Shown here one piece after another: positions 8,888 through 17,345 of a DNA stretch of 64,000 nt. Position numbers and translations under genes: made by a program. The notes below the pieces were generated by a model. The model saw only the letters and a list, made by a program, of their open reading frames with translations, had not been told where the DNA came from and did not search any database. Location: NCBI RefSeq assembly GCF_012641475.1, contig NZ_JABAIL010000002.1, positions 124,001 through 188,000 on the forward strand, given 5' to 3'. The stretch is from Flammeovirga agarivorans (GTDB lineage: Bacteria; Bacteroidota; Bacteroidia; Cytophagales; Flammeovirgaceae). Positions within the stretch are counted from its first letter, which is position 1; each line of letters begins with the position of its first letter.

Positions 8888-9790
8888 ATGGGACATCATC
8901 ATCACCATTCGCATGGACAACATTCTGATAGCACAAAAAATATTGGATTTGCATTTATACTCAACTTAGTTTTCACCATAATAGAGTTTATCGGAGGGGC
9001 AATGACCAATTCTGTCGCTATTTTATCAGATGCCATTCACGATTTAGGCGATACATTAGCTATAGGTATGGGTTATTTTTTTGAGAAATACTCCAATAAA
9101 GAAGAAAATACTAAATATACTTATGGATACAGAAGGTATTCAACTTTAGCAGCTATTGTCAATGTAATTGTACTCACGGTTGGTTCTATATTGATTCTCT
9201 TTAAAACAATCCCTAGGCTCATCGAGCCACAAGAGGTCAATTCTGAAGGAATGGTATACATGGGTATTTTAGGGGTAATAGTTAACGGAGCGGCAGTTTT
9301 TAAACTTTTTGGAAATAAAGACTCCGCAAATCAAAGAGTAATGATGCTACACCTTATGGAAGATACATTAGGATGGGTAGCTGTCCTCATTGGTGCTATT
9401 GTGATGCACTTTTATGACATCCCAATTATCGATCCTATCCTTTCAATATGTATCGCTGTATTTATCTTATATAATGCCATTAGAAACCTCTTTAGTATTT
9501 TACCTATATTTCTTCAGGCGGCACCGAAAACAGTTAACCAGGAAGAGATTATCAACGAACTAAAGGAAATTAACCATGTAACAGGAGCTCATGACCTACA
9601 TATATGGTCTTTAGATGGGGAATTTAATGTTATGAGTTTACATCTAACTGTAGATAAAAATGTTGATATGAAAGAAGCTTCACTCATTAAACAAAAAGTA
9701 AGAGAAATTATAGACAAAGACCATATCAAACACATCACTATTGAGATCGAATGTGATGATGAAGATTGTGAAATGAATCATCGGCAATAA
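8888..9790 (+). CDS. Cation diffusion facilitator (CDF, CzcD/ZnT-type) metal exporter
   Basis: This 300-residue inner-membrane proton/metal antiporter has six predicted helices and a cytoplasmic C-terminal domain. The metal site is visible as D48, H51 and D55 in LSDAIHDLGD (helix 2) and H155-x3-D159 in HLMEDTLGW (helix 5), the pattern of zinc-type CDFs. The N-terminus is a natural His cluster (MGHHHHHSHGQH), and the C-terminus ends in an acidic/Cys motif (CDDEDCEMNH); both could bind metal. It is a single-gene unit closed by a strong terminator. Zn(II) is the most likely substrate; Co or Cd are possible. Confidence 0.92.
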   Translation: MGHHHHHSHGQHSDSTKNIGFAFILNLVFTIIEFIGGAMTNSVAILSDAIHDLGDTLAIGMGYFFEKYSNKEENTKYTYGYRRYSTLAAIVNVIVLTVGSILILFKTIPRLIEPQEVNSEGMVYMGILGVIVNGAAVFKLFGNKDSANQRVMMLHLMEDTLGWVAVLIGAIVMHFYDIPIIDPILSICIAVFILYNAIRNLFSILPIFLQAAPKTVNQEEIINELKEINHVTGAHDLHIWSLDGEFNVMSLHLTVDKNVDMKEASLIKQKVREIIDKDHIKHITIEIECDDEDCEMNHRQ

Positions 9791-9802
9791 ACCTAGATAA
9801 AT

Positions 9803-9834
9803 AAAAAGCCTCAGAGTTTTATCTGAGGCTTTTT
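9803..9834. terminator. Bidirectional terminator
   Basis: Perfect 13-bp arms (9803-9815 and 9822-9834, core gcctcaga/tctgaggc) with a 6-base loop have T-runs on both strands. It separates the convergent CDF and LruC lipoprotein genes. Confidence 0.9.
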
Positions 9835-9840
9835 AATTAT

Positions 9841-11844
9841 TTATGGTCTTTCATATATTTTATCATCATTTTTATAACCCGACTTGCTTTTATACCAATC
9901 AGAATAACTTTCTCCACTAGCTTCTGCCCATGTTCTAAAATGATTGTAAGCTGTAGTAATTTCTACATTCTCGTATGGGTACTTGAACTCATTAGCAACA
10001 ACATTAATTGCCCACGGATGATTCAAAGTTGTTTTATAATAAGTATTTGTTCCTGAATCGGTATTATCATCATTCGTTTTGAAATAGTCATCCTCTGCCA
10101 ATTCTGTTGGTGCATGATTTGGTAAGTGTACCTCCCTGCCTCTTTCTTGATTTACAAAAATAAATGGATTAGGATAATTGGTAAATGCAGAGTTTGCCAA
10201 TTTATTCGCATCAAAATTTATTGTTACAGTAAACTCATGAGGAGTCACATATGGACTTGACGGTTTCACATTGACCAAAATCTCATCTGAAGACATTAAT
10301 GAGTATGCATTCTCAAAGAAAATCACAGAAGCTTTTGTATTGCCATTTTCTGTACCATTGGAGGCGTTTGAAACTACACCTTGATCTAAAGTCTGCCCAG
10401 ATACACTATTGACAAGCGATGCATTAAAAGGGAACTCAATTCCAAAACCATTACGATAATAACCTCCAATTGCATAGAGTTTAGAGTCCATAATAATATC
10501 TCTCACAAAATAGTTAGCATCCACTACCTTTTTATATTTAACCCCAATAACAAGGTCATTAAAATCATAATCACCTTTTGCTGGCCATAAATCTTCAAAA
10601 CCATAAGTAGAATAGTTCGATTTATTATTTATATATATATCAAAAGCGCGTTCAGCATCTTCAGGGTAATCTTCTTCATGATCAAATAATCCATCGCCAT
10701 CAGTATCTACCGCATCTGATATATCATTAAAGTCTCCTGTATCGATGGTAAAAGGACTGGCTGTTAAGTAGAACATACAATCGTTAAAGTCATTATCACC
10801 ACCTGGACGGCTAATATCTTCAAAACCTAATACCACTAAATCTCTTGAGTCATCATTTAAAGCTACTACATGCTGTTTAAACCCTTCAGGAGAGTCATTA
10901 TTCAATAAATAGTTGCTATACTTTACACTATTGCGGTATTGAGGATTATCAATACTTGGATTCCAACCATTAGGTATTAATACCCACCCCAAAGAAGTAT
11001 TTGCATCAAACCTTCCTAAATGAACTTTATACCCCGTTTGTAATTGACCACCTGAATATTTGTACGATACATTCGGGAATATGATTTTAATACTATCGAT
11101 ATCATTGGTTGTTTGCGGTGGATTCCCTGTAGTATAAGTATAATACCCTAAAGTATTTCTGTACCCTGCTCCTTCATGAACAAAAGTAATCCAAACATCT
11201 GCTTCTTGTAAGATTCGTGTATCATAATTGATATCTTGAAGGTAATCGGGATTGTAAGTTGGTACTGGTCTTCTTTCTGGTAATGATGCGTCAATATCAT
11301 CTAATAGATCTTGTGAAACTGTATCAGGTGTGGTTAAATAATCAGGAAGTCCATCAGAATCCCAACCCCCATAATAATTATGAAGTGTTCCTGAATAACT
11401 AACCCTTGAACTAGATGTGTTTTCAACTTCTTCCACATTATCATAAATATAACTATCGCTAAGAGAGAGATAGTTCATACCCGTTGTAATTGGATATTCA
11501 AAGAATTGTGGTACTCCCGCTTTAAGAGTTTTGATATACAACTTGTTGGTACCTCTTTCTAAATTATAAGAGGATAAAAATGCATCTGAACCTTTTAATA
11601 CAACTCTCCCTAAAAAAGAATCATCATTAAATGTACTGCTTGAATATAATTCAACAGGCAAATTAGTTGAGATGTATTCTTGCATGATATTCAGATCATA
11701 GTTTTCAGTGGTTGAGAAATTAAAAGAATTATCTACGGTGAGTTCTTCAAATCCCGAACTAGTTGTTGGATTATCTTCAGTCTCCTTTTTACAAGAGAAG
11801 ACGATAGTTGTTAATAAAAAAAAAGCAAGAAAATAGTTTTTCAT
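9841..11844 (-). CDS. LruC/DUF4114-domain surface lipoprotein
   Basis: This 667-residue lipoprotein has a lipobox in TTIVFSCKKE (Cys at about residue 18). A DUF4114 signature is seen at FEDISRPGGDNDFNDCMFYL. It is followed by a calcium-binding-type segment DTDGDGLFDHEEDYPED and then the LruC-domain signature FEDLWPAKGDYDFNDLVIGV. Such proteins are common, and uncharacterised, in Bacteroidota and some Vibrionales, and often carry repeated D-x-D-x-D motifs; they are thought to be surface exposed. The central part starts with a DSDGLPDYL segment typical of secreted calcium-binding proteins. It is a single gene, with no partner nearby that suggests a function. Confidence 0.82.
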   Translation of the reverse strand: MKNYFLAFFLLTTIVFSCKKETEDNPTTSSGFEELTVDNSFNFSTTENYDLNIMQEYISTNLPVELYSSSTFNDDSFLGRVVLKGSDAFLSSYNLERGTNKLYIKTLKAGVPQFFEYPITTGMNYLSLSDSYIYDNVEEVENTSSSRVSYSGTLHNYYGGWDSDGLPDYLTTPDTVSQDLLDDIDASLPERRPVPTYNPDYLQDINYDTRILQEADVWITFVHEGAGYRNTLGYYTYTTGNPPQTTNDIDSIKIIFPNVSYKYSGGQLQTGYKVHLGRFDANTSLGWVLIPNGWNPSIDNPQYRNSVKYSNYLLNNDSPEGFKQHVVALNDDSRDLVVLGFEDISRPGGDNDFNDCMFYLTASPFTIDTGDFNDISDAVDTDGDGLFDHEEDYPEDAERAFDIYINNKSNYSTYGFEDLWPAKGDYDFNDLVIGVKYKKVVDANYFVRDIIMDSKLYAIGGYYRNGFGIEFPFNASLVNSVSGQTLDQGVVSNASNGTENGNTKASVIFFENAYSLMSSDEILVNVKPSSPYVTPHEFTVTINFDANKLANSAFTNYPNPFIFVNQERGREVHLPNHAPTELAEDDYFKTNDDNTDSGTNTYYKTTLNHPWAINVVANEFKYPYENVEITTAYNHFRTWAEASGESYSDWYKSKSGYKNDDKIYERP

Positions 11845-11970
11845 GATTGGGGTGGTCCTGGGTTTAACTTACGTTAAAAACACACCCTAATTCAAACTAG
11901 TTCCTTGCGTTACCTATTCTATAAATTTTTATATGATAAACTTTAAATTGTCTAATTTTAAAGTCTTCCC

Positions 11971-12885
11971 TTATCCTACTTTTCTTAAAGGCAAACCTGA
12001 TTCTGGGATGGATTGGGTTGATACTTCTTCAAAAGCGATACCAATTCTAATAATTTCTTTCTTTAGGAAACCTCCAATTTCAGCAGAAGTTACTTTATCT
12101 GTTTTATATGCCGCCCTAATATTTTGTACTCCATACTTTCCTTCAAGCTTCTCTACAGCTTTAAAAAACGATTCCGCCTTGTCTTCAAATTTCTCAGAAG
12201 CTGAATTTTCCCAAGTACAATATACCCCATCTAAATCATACCTTTCGATACACCCTTTGTGTTTTGGTAATATTTGATTTAATCGATGCAAAAATTCTTG
12301 TGCTGATTCTAACTTTTGGTTGATATCCTCCGTACGGTAATTCCATCGTAAATGCATCACCACAAATTCTTTTTCCTTTGGGTGATAAAACCTAGAAAAT
12401 ACGGTATCAAATAACTCTGTTGCTCCTAAGAACTTATCGACTTCAAAAATAAAATGGTATAAGCCAAAAAGGACCATCATATATATTGCCCTGCCCAAAA
12501 AGAAATTTGAATTGAAAGATGCTATTAAATGATGAATCACTTCAGAAAATGACATATCATCAGAAAGCATACCTTTTAATACGTCTTCAATTACAATAGC
12601 AAAGAATATCACAAAAGTATACAGAAGTGATTTTAATAATACAACATTAAGTAGTTTGGTCCTTTTTAATTTTAAATCTATCCCAACAGATTCTAAAATA
12701 ACTACCACTTTACCGGTTAATGCAGCAGAAAAAGTAGCAGCACCAATATATCCAATCTTAAAATCAATTTTATCCGAAATAAGAACAGCTATAATCACTA
12801 AGAGATTAAGCCCTACGGCAAAGTAAGTAGTGACTAAAAATGTCTTTTTCACTTCATGTATGATAGTTTCCTTTAGGTTACTCAT
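11971..12885 (-). CDS. Membrane protein with a degenerate class III nucleotide-cyclase-like domain
   Basis: The 304-residue protein has about four membrane helices in residues 15-165 and a cytoplasmic C-terminal domain (about 170-295). That domain follows the layout of Bacteroidota membrane adenylate/guanylate cyclases: FVVMHLRW replaces the F-LDLK start, ERYDLDGVYCTW replaces YQYVGDE-LTW, and VTSAEIGGFLKKEIIRIG matches V-AEVG-KKEIAY-G. The first metal-binding Asp is replaced by His (MHLRW), and GD before the second metal site reads LD. It is therefore likely a catalytically dead or altered cyclase fold. Its ATG overlaps the MATE stop (ATGA), so translation is probably coupled. The alignment is by memory of family motifs. 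Confidence 0.65.
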   Translation of the reverse strand: MSNLKETIIHEVKKTFLVTTYFAVGLNLLVIIAVLISDKIDFKIGYIGAATFSAALTGKVVVILESVGIDLKLKRTKLLNVVLLKSLLYTFVIFFAIVIEDVLKGMLSDDMSFSEVIHHLIASFNSNFFLGRAIYMMVLFGLYHFIFEVDKFLGATELFDTVFSRFYHPKEKEFVVMHLRWNYRTEDINQKLESAQEFLHRLNQILPKHKGCIERYDLDGVYCTWENSASEKFEDKAESFFKAVEKLEGKYGVQNIRAAYKTDKVTSAEIGGFLKKEIIRIGIAFEEVSTQSIPESGLPLRKVG

Positions 12886-14243
12886 ATTTCTTTTTGCTTA
12901 ATATATTTTGTCAGTTTGAGTACTTTTCTTCTCATATAGATTGAGGCTACTAATATAGAAGCAATATCAGAGAAAAAAAACGATAGCCATGTTCCACTGA
13001 TCCCCCAGTAATAAGAAAAGATGTATACAAAAGGAATTCTAAAGAGTACTTGTCTATTTAAAGTAAGTAATAGTGCATCTTTTGCTTTCCCTAAAGATTG
13101 AGCATACATAGAGGCCATTATGCCAATAGTTACAATAGGTAGACAGGTCATAACACCATAAATTGCAGGTATACTTTCTTCGATTAATTGTTGGTCGTTA
13201 GTAAACAAAGAAGTAAGCTTCTCATCAAATATAAAGATGATTATGATGATCACTAGATTGATGACGACACCGTATTTTATAGATTTAACAATGACATCTT
13301 TTACTCTCTGGTATTTTTTTGCCCCATAATTAAAGCTAGAAATCGTTAAGAATCCTTGTCCTAGTCCGATCATTGGGAAGGACGCTAATAAATATAGCCT
13401 ACTAATTACACCATAAACAGCGACACTAACTTCACCACCATGATCATATAAAATATGGTTTAAGATAATAGCGATAACACTAGATGCTGCTTGTCTTGTA
13501 AATGAAGCACTACTTAATCCTAAAATTTCTTTTAAGTATTTCTGTTTTAACTTCAAGTACTTTAAGGATATACTCAACTCAGTCTTACCGAATTTAAAAA
13601 AGATAAATAGAAATACTGAACCTATAATATATGAGATAAATGTAGCAACAGCGGCTCCTTTCATTCCCCAATCTAATCCTACAATTAATATTGGGTCAAG
13701 AATAATATTAATAACGCTAGGAACTACCATAGCAAACATGGCAGTCTTTGCATTCCCCTCTGATCTCACAGCATTATTTGCTACAATTGACCATGTAAGA
13801 AACGGGATTCCCCAAAGAACAATAGCATAATATTCTTGGGCAAAACTGTAGATTTCTCCATTCGCTCCAAAGAAGATTAATAAGGGTTCTTCATAGATTT
13901 TACCTAGGACTACTGCAAGAATCGTTAATGTGGATACGATTAGAATTTGATTGCCTAATATCTGATTAGCTACTAATCTATTTTTTGCTCCTAAAGCCCT
14001 AGATATAAGAGACGATCCTCCGATACCAATAGCCATACCGATAGATTGAATAATTAAAATCAGTGGAGACACTACAGAAATCCCTGCCAAACCTAAGGTA
14101 CCTACCCACCTTCCAATAAAAAATGTATCTGCCATTTGATAAATAACCATTACCAACATACCTGCAGCTGCAGGTACAGACATTTTTATCAATAAGTTTT
14201 TAATGGGTTCAACACCTAAATCAGGATGAGATTTTGCTGACAT
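12882..14243 (-). CDS. MATE-family multidrug/metabolite efflux transporter
   Basis: This 453-residue inner-membrane protein has about 12 helices in two similar halves. Typical features are an N-terminal PIKNLLIKMSVPAAAGMLV, then QMADTFFIGRWVG, and an IGIGGSSLISRALGAK loop (helix 3-4). It exports cationic compounds or metabolites using a sodium or proton gradient. The best resemblance is to bacterial NorM/DinF-type MATE proteins. It is followed, with a 4-bp overlap, by a membrane protein with a degenerate cyclase-like domain, so the two probably work together. The substrate cannot be read from sequence. Confidence 0.93.
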   Translation of the reverse strand: MSAKSHPDLGVEPIKNLLIKMSVPAAAGMLVMVIYQMADTFFIGRWVGTLGLAGISVVSPLILIIQSIGMAIGIGGSSLISRALGAKNRLVANQILGNQILIVSTLTILAVVLGKIYEEPLLIFFGANGEIYSFAQEYYAIVLWGIPFLTWSIVANNAVRSEGNAKTAMFAMVVPSVINIILDPILIVGLDWGMKGAAVATFISYIIGSVFLFIFFKFGKTELSISLKYLKLKQKYLKEILGLSSASFTRQAASSVIAIILNHILYDHGGEVSVAVYGVISRLYLLASFPMIGLGQGFLTISSFNYGAKKYQRVKDVIVKSIKYGVVINLVIIIIIFIFDEKLTSLFTNDQQLIEESIPAIYGVMTCLPIVTIGIMASMYAQSLGKAKDALLLTLNRQVLFRIPFVYIFSYYWGISGTWLSFFFSDIASILVASIYMRRKVLKLTKYIKQKEI

Positions 14244-14351
14244 ATTCTAACGATAGACATAATAAATGAATGAGCAAAGATGAGTAAAGTATTTTGTAAG
14301 TCAATTCATATTTAGAAAAAAACACAAAAGAAAACTAAAAATGTAACATTT

Positions 14352-16019
14352 TTACTTTACTGTTGGTATGGCAACTCTAAAAGTTGAACCTACATTCTCT
14401 TCCGATTCACAAACTATCACTCCTCCATGCATTTCGACAAATTCTTTGGCAATCACCAAACCTAGACCTGTTCCTTGAATATGATTAGTATTACTTGCTC
14501 TAAAAAAAGAATCGAATAATTGAGAGAATTCAGTTAATGGTATTCCTATTCCTGTATCTATGATTTCAAATACAAAGGCAGTATCATCTACCTGCACATT
14601 AATTGTTATCAGTTGATCAGAATATTTGATGGCATTAGAAAGTAAATTATCCAAGACATGTTCCATCAACTCAACATCAAGATAAAACTCCTTTAATTCT
14701 GCCTTTATATCTATTCGAATTTCTCTTGTCAAAGCAGTTCTATCAATATATTCATCTAAGTATTCTCGAATAAACTTTTCTACCTCAACTTTAATAGGGC
14801 TAAATGGAGTTTTTCCTGCCTCGATCTTTCCTAACTGTAAAACCTCTTCCATTAAGATATTCAGTCTTCTCGACTCATTTCTCATTCTATCTACAAACTT
14901 GGTAAGGTTCAGTTCTTCTAAATTAAACCCTTTCTTTTCGAGTGTAAGTTCCATCAACTCTAAATTAGTGGTTACAGTTGCTAATGGGGTTTTGAACTCA
15001 TGTGAAGCCATTGAAATAAATTTAGATCGCATTTCATTCAGTTCTTTCTCCCGCTCTAAATTCTTACGCAACTCCATTTCTATTTTCTTTTGGCTAATCA
15101 CATTTCTAATAATGATAAAATAGAGGTTCTGATTAGCAACAGGGAGTAATGTCAAACTTATTTCTGTGGGAAAGTCTTCTCCATTTTTCTGAATAAACAT
15201 CCATTCAAAACGAAGTTCCCCTTGACCGTCACAGCTTTCTTTCATTGCTTGAAAAAGTTCAATGGAGCTTCCTCCTTTAGGCTGTTCCTCTGGTGAAACT
15301 TTATCCAACCAATGGAAAAACAATACTTCATTGACCTCTCCAAAAAACTGCTCCACCTTTTCATTATAGATAGAGATCCTAAACCGATCATCTAATAAAA
15401 AATAAGCATCAGAAGATTTATCAAACATTGTTTTAAATTTCTCCTGTTTGATCTTTAATTCCTTTCTTTTGATAGAAAGCATCTCTTCTAACTCTGAATT
15501 TAAGTTTGTCAAAGATTTCTCTGTAATTTTTATATGAGTAATCTCTTTGATGATACAGTTGCTAATCCCTGAGGGTTCACTGATTATTTTGAGCTCATAA
15601 AATCGTTCGTCTCGAGTATAATCATGTTGGAAAATCTCTTTACTCAATCTAGCTCTTTCTATGATTTCGAAAAAGTCTATAGGTAATGGAGATGGAAGAG
15701 GAAAAGACAGTCGATCTCCTACATTGATATCTGGCGGGAAATTAATTTCTTTTGGTACATGTAATTCTACTACTTGATTATGTCGGTCAATGATAAGCAC
15801 AAAATCACACATCAACTCAATAATATTGTGTCGTTGTTTTTGAAATATATTGATTCTATCGTCTTTTTCGCCTTTTTCTTTTTCAATATAAAAAGTGATG
15901 ACAAACATACATCCAAGAGCTACAGTGATAAAAGCACTCTTGGTGAAAAGGCATATGCAGAGAAAAACAATTAAAGCAACAAGAGAAAATGGGGTAGTAA
16001 TTGATAGTTTTTTGGTCAT
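14352..16019 (-). CDS. PAS-domain membrane sensor histidine kinase
   Basis: The 555-residue kinase has two closely spaced membrane helices (about residues 10-45), a first sensor-like region, a coiled coil near residues 165-190, a PAS domain (about 190-315), a HisKA domain with phospho-acceptor His in MASHEFKTPLATVTTN, and a HATPase domain with N-box NLLSNAIKYSD and G-boxes DTGIGIP and GTGLGLVIAKEF. All kinase boxes look intact. No response regulator gene is adjacent, so it is an orphan kinase here. It ends near the start of the MATE unit on the same strand, but the gap of about 108 bp argues for separate transcription. Confidence 0.92.
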   Translation of the reverse strand: MTKKLSITTPFSLVALIVFLCICLFTKSAFITVALGCMFVITFYIEKEKGEKDDRINIFQKQRHNIIELMCDFVLIIDRHNQVVELHVPKEINFPPDINVGDRLSFPLPSPLPIDFFEIIERARLSKEIFQHDYTRDERFYELKIISEPSGISNCIIKEITHIKITEKSLTNLNSELEEMLSIKRKELKIKQEKFKTMFDKSSDAYFLLDDRFRISIYNEKVEQFFGEVNEVLFFHWLDKVSPEEQPKGGSSIELFQAMKESCDGQGELRFEWMFIQKNGEDFPTEISLTLLPVANQNLYFIIIRNVISQKKIEMELRKNLEREKELNEMRSKFISMASHEFKTPLATVTTNLELMELTLEKKGFNLEELNLTKFVDRMRNESRRLNILMEEVLQLGKIEAGKTPFSPIKVEVEKFIREYLDEYIDRTALTREIRIDIKAELKEFYLDVELMEHVLDNLLSNAIKYSDQLITINVQVDDTAFVFEIIDTGIGIPLTEFSQLFDSFFRASNTNHIQGTGLGLVIAKEFVEMHGGVIVCESEENVGSTFRVAIPTVK

Positions 16020-16069
16020 ATTCGTAAATCAATAGAATGATTTACTGTAAGTTATGAAAGATCAACGAC

Positions 16070-16561
16070 TTATTTCACTTTTGAGCGATGAAATTTTGGA
16101 AACTTTACTTCCATAAATTTTACTGCTGATTTAAAATTTGTCATTTCTCTATCTGATACCACAATAGGTGTCGAAATCTTTGTATAGATGCTTAATACAT
16201 CAAATTCCTGTTTACCTACTTTCTTTTTTGTCACTTCCCAAAACAAAATATATTTTGACAAATTAATCGTTTCCTTTGCTCCAATACGCAAAGGATAACT
16301 TTCCGTCACAGACATTGTCTTAAAGGTCACCTTTTTATAAGCAAACATAATCCTCACTAACATCATGATCGTAAGGAGTACAAAAGAAAGTAATAATACT
16401 AGTTTATACCATGCAAATCCTCCTAGATCCATCCACCTAACAGTACCTACAGATAACATTACCATTAGAAAAACGAATATCCCTAATGCAAAAAAAGCAG
16501 GAGTCTTCGGGTATAAATTTATTGCTTTCGTGTTTCCTGTTCTATTTGATTTCTTACTCAT
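16070..16561 (-). CDS. Small membrane protein with two helices and a PH-like C-terminal domain
   Basis: The family is not clearly recognised. The 163-residue protein has a basic N-terminus, two membrane helices (about residues 22-42 and 50-70) and a C-terminal domain of about 90 residues with strand-rich sequence (FKTMSVTESYPLRIGAKETINLSKY...) reminiscent of bacterial PH-like domains that follow a membrane hairpin. Its start is 1 bp after the HupE/UreJ stop, so they form a tight two-gene operon. Function is unknown; a partner role for the HupE-like protein is inferred only from position. Confidence 0.65.
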   Translation of the reverse strand: MSKKSNRTGNTKAINLYPKTPAFFALGIFVFLMVMLSVGTVRWMDLGGFAWYKLVLLLSFVLLTIMMLVRIMFAYKKVTFKTMSVTESYPLRIGAKETINLSKYILFWEVTKKKVGKQEFDVLSIYTKISTPIVVSDREMTNFKSAVKFMEVKFPKFHRSKVK

Positions 16562-16562
16562 G

Positions 16563-17156
16563 TTAACCTACTAAAATCAAAATTGCTGATACCATTGCTC
16601 CACCTGTAACAAAGAAATTCCAATCTCTTTGAGACCACATTGTCATTCTCATCACAATCAGGTTTATCAGCATAATAATTAACACAATAACAATCTGACC
16701 TAGTTCCAAACCTAAATTGAAGGCTAATAACGGTTCGACAATATTTTCACCAGAACCTAAAAGAGATTTTAGGTAATTTGAAAATCCTAAACCATGAATC
16801 AGTCCAAATACTGATGCTTCAATATAATATCTTCTAAATGGAATTCTTTTATCAAGATAATGTGGTCTGTTTTTGTGATCTACAGAATTAAATAGATTAG
16901 AAATACAAACAATAATGATGGTCACCGGGATAAGTGTTTCAATTAGATCGGCATCAATATTTACTATATCTAAAGTAGACAAAGCCAAAGTAATAGAATG
17001 CCCTAATGTAAATGCTGTGACTAACCAAATTACTTTTTTAAGATCTCTTGTGCTGAAAGTCGCTACTAAGGCTAAAATAAATAATATATGGTCGTACCCT
17101 TTAACGTCTGTAATGTGCTCTAACCCTAACTGTAAGTAAAGCCAAAATTCTGACAT
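16563..17156 (-). CDS. HupE/UreJ-family membrane protein
   Basis: This 197-residue integral membrane protein has about six helices and the typical N-terminal segment GLEHITDVKGYDHILFILAL with conserved His and Asp residues, a second motif TAFTLGHSITLALS, and FGLIHGLGFSNYL. In this family the histidines are thought to bind nickel or other metals, and members accompany hydrogenase or urease genes. Neither hydrogenase nor urease genes are present here. In Bacteroidota this family often stands alone, so the metal and role are undetermined. Translated just before the small PH-like membrane protein. Confidence 0.87.
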   Translation of the reverse strand: MSEFWLYLQLGLEHITDVKGYDHILFILALVATFSTRDLKKVIWLVTAFTLGHSITLALSTLDIVNIDADLIETLIPVTIIIVCISNLFNSVDHKNRPHYLDKRIPFRRYYIEASVFGLIHGLGFSNYLKSLLGSGENIVEPLLAFNLGLELGQIVIVLIIMLINLIVMRMTMWSQRDWNFFVTGGAMVSAILILVG

Positions 17157-17316
17157 AATGCTGTTGTGCTTGTTAATTATTAATTGTTACAAATATAATT
17201 CAGTTTCATTCCTAGTGCTCCCAATATTTACAAATAAGGGCGGATTGATATTCTTTAGAGGTATTCATACAATAATCTCTCCTAATTGTATTATATTAAA
17301 AAGGAATATAATAATT

Positions 17317-17333
17317 TTGATAGCTCATATCAA
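17317..17333. promoter_or_regulatory. Inverted repeat TTGATA-N5-TATCAA just before a kinase gene
   Basis: Perfect 6-bp arms with a 5-base spacer lie 12 bp before the start codon at 17346. The position overlaps the expected ribosome-binding region, so it could be an operator or a translational hairpin. No binding protein can be named. Confidence 0.3.
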
Positions 17334-17345
17334 TTCAAGTTAATC

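Noticed and set aside
8888-8925. Poly-His start as a sign of vector contamination
   Set aside because: The His codons vary, other His and Ser residues follow, and the whole gene fits a natural CDF transporter in a chromosomal context.
14336-14354. Palindrome taaaaatgt-a-acattttta at the end of the PAS kinase gene
   Set aside because: It would need a 1-base loop and is nearly all A-T; it overlaps the stop codon and is not convincing as a terminator.
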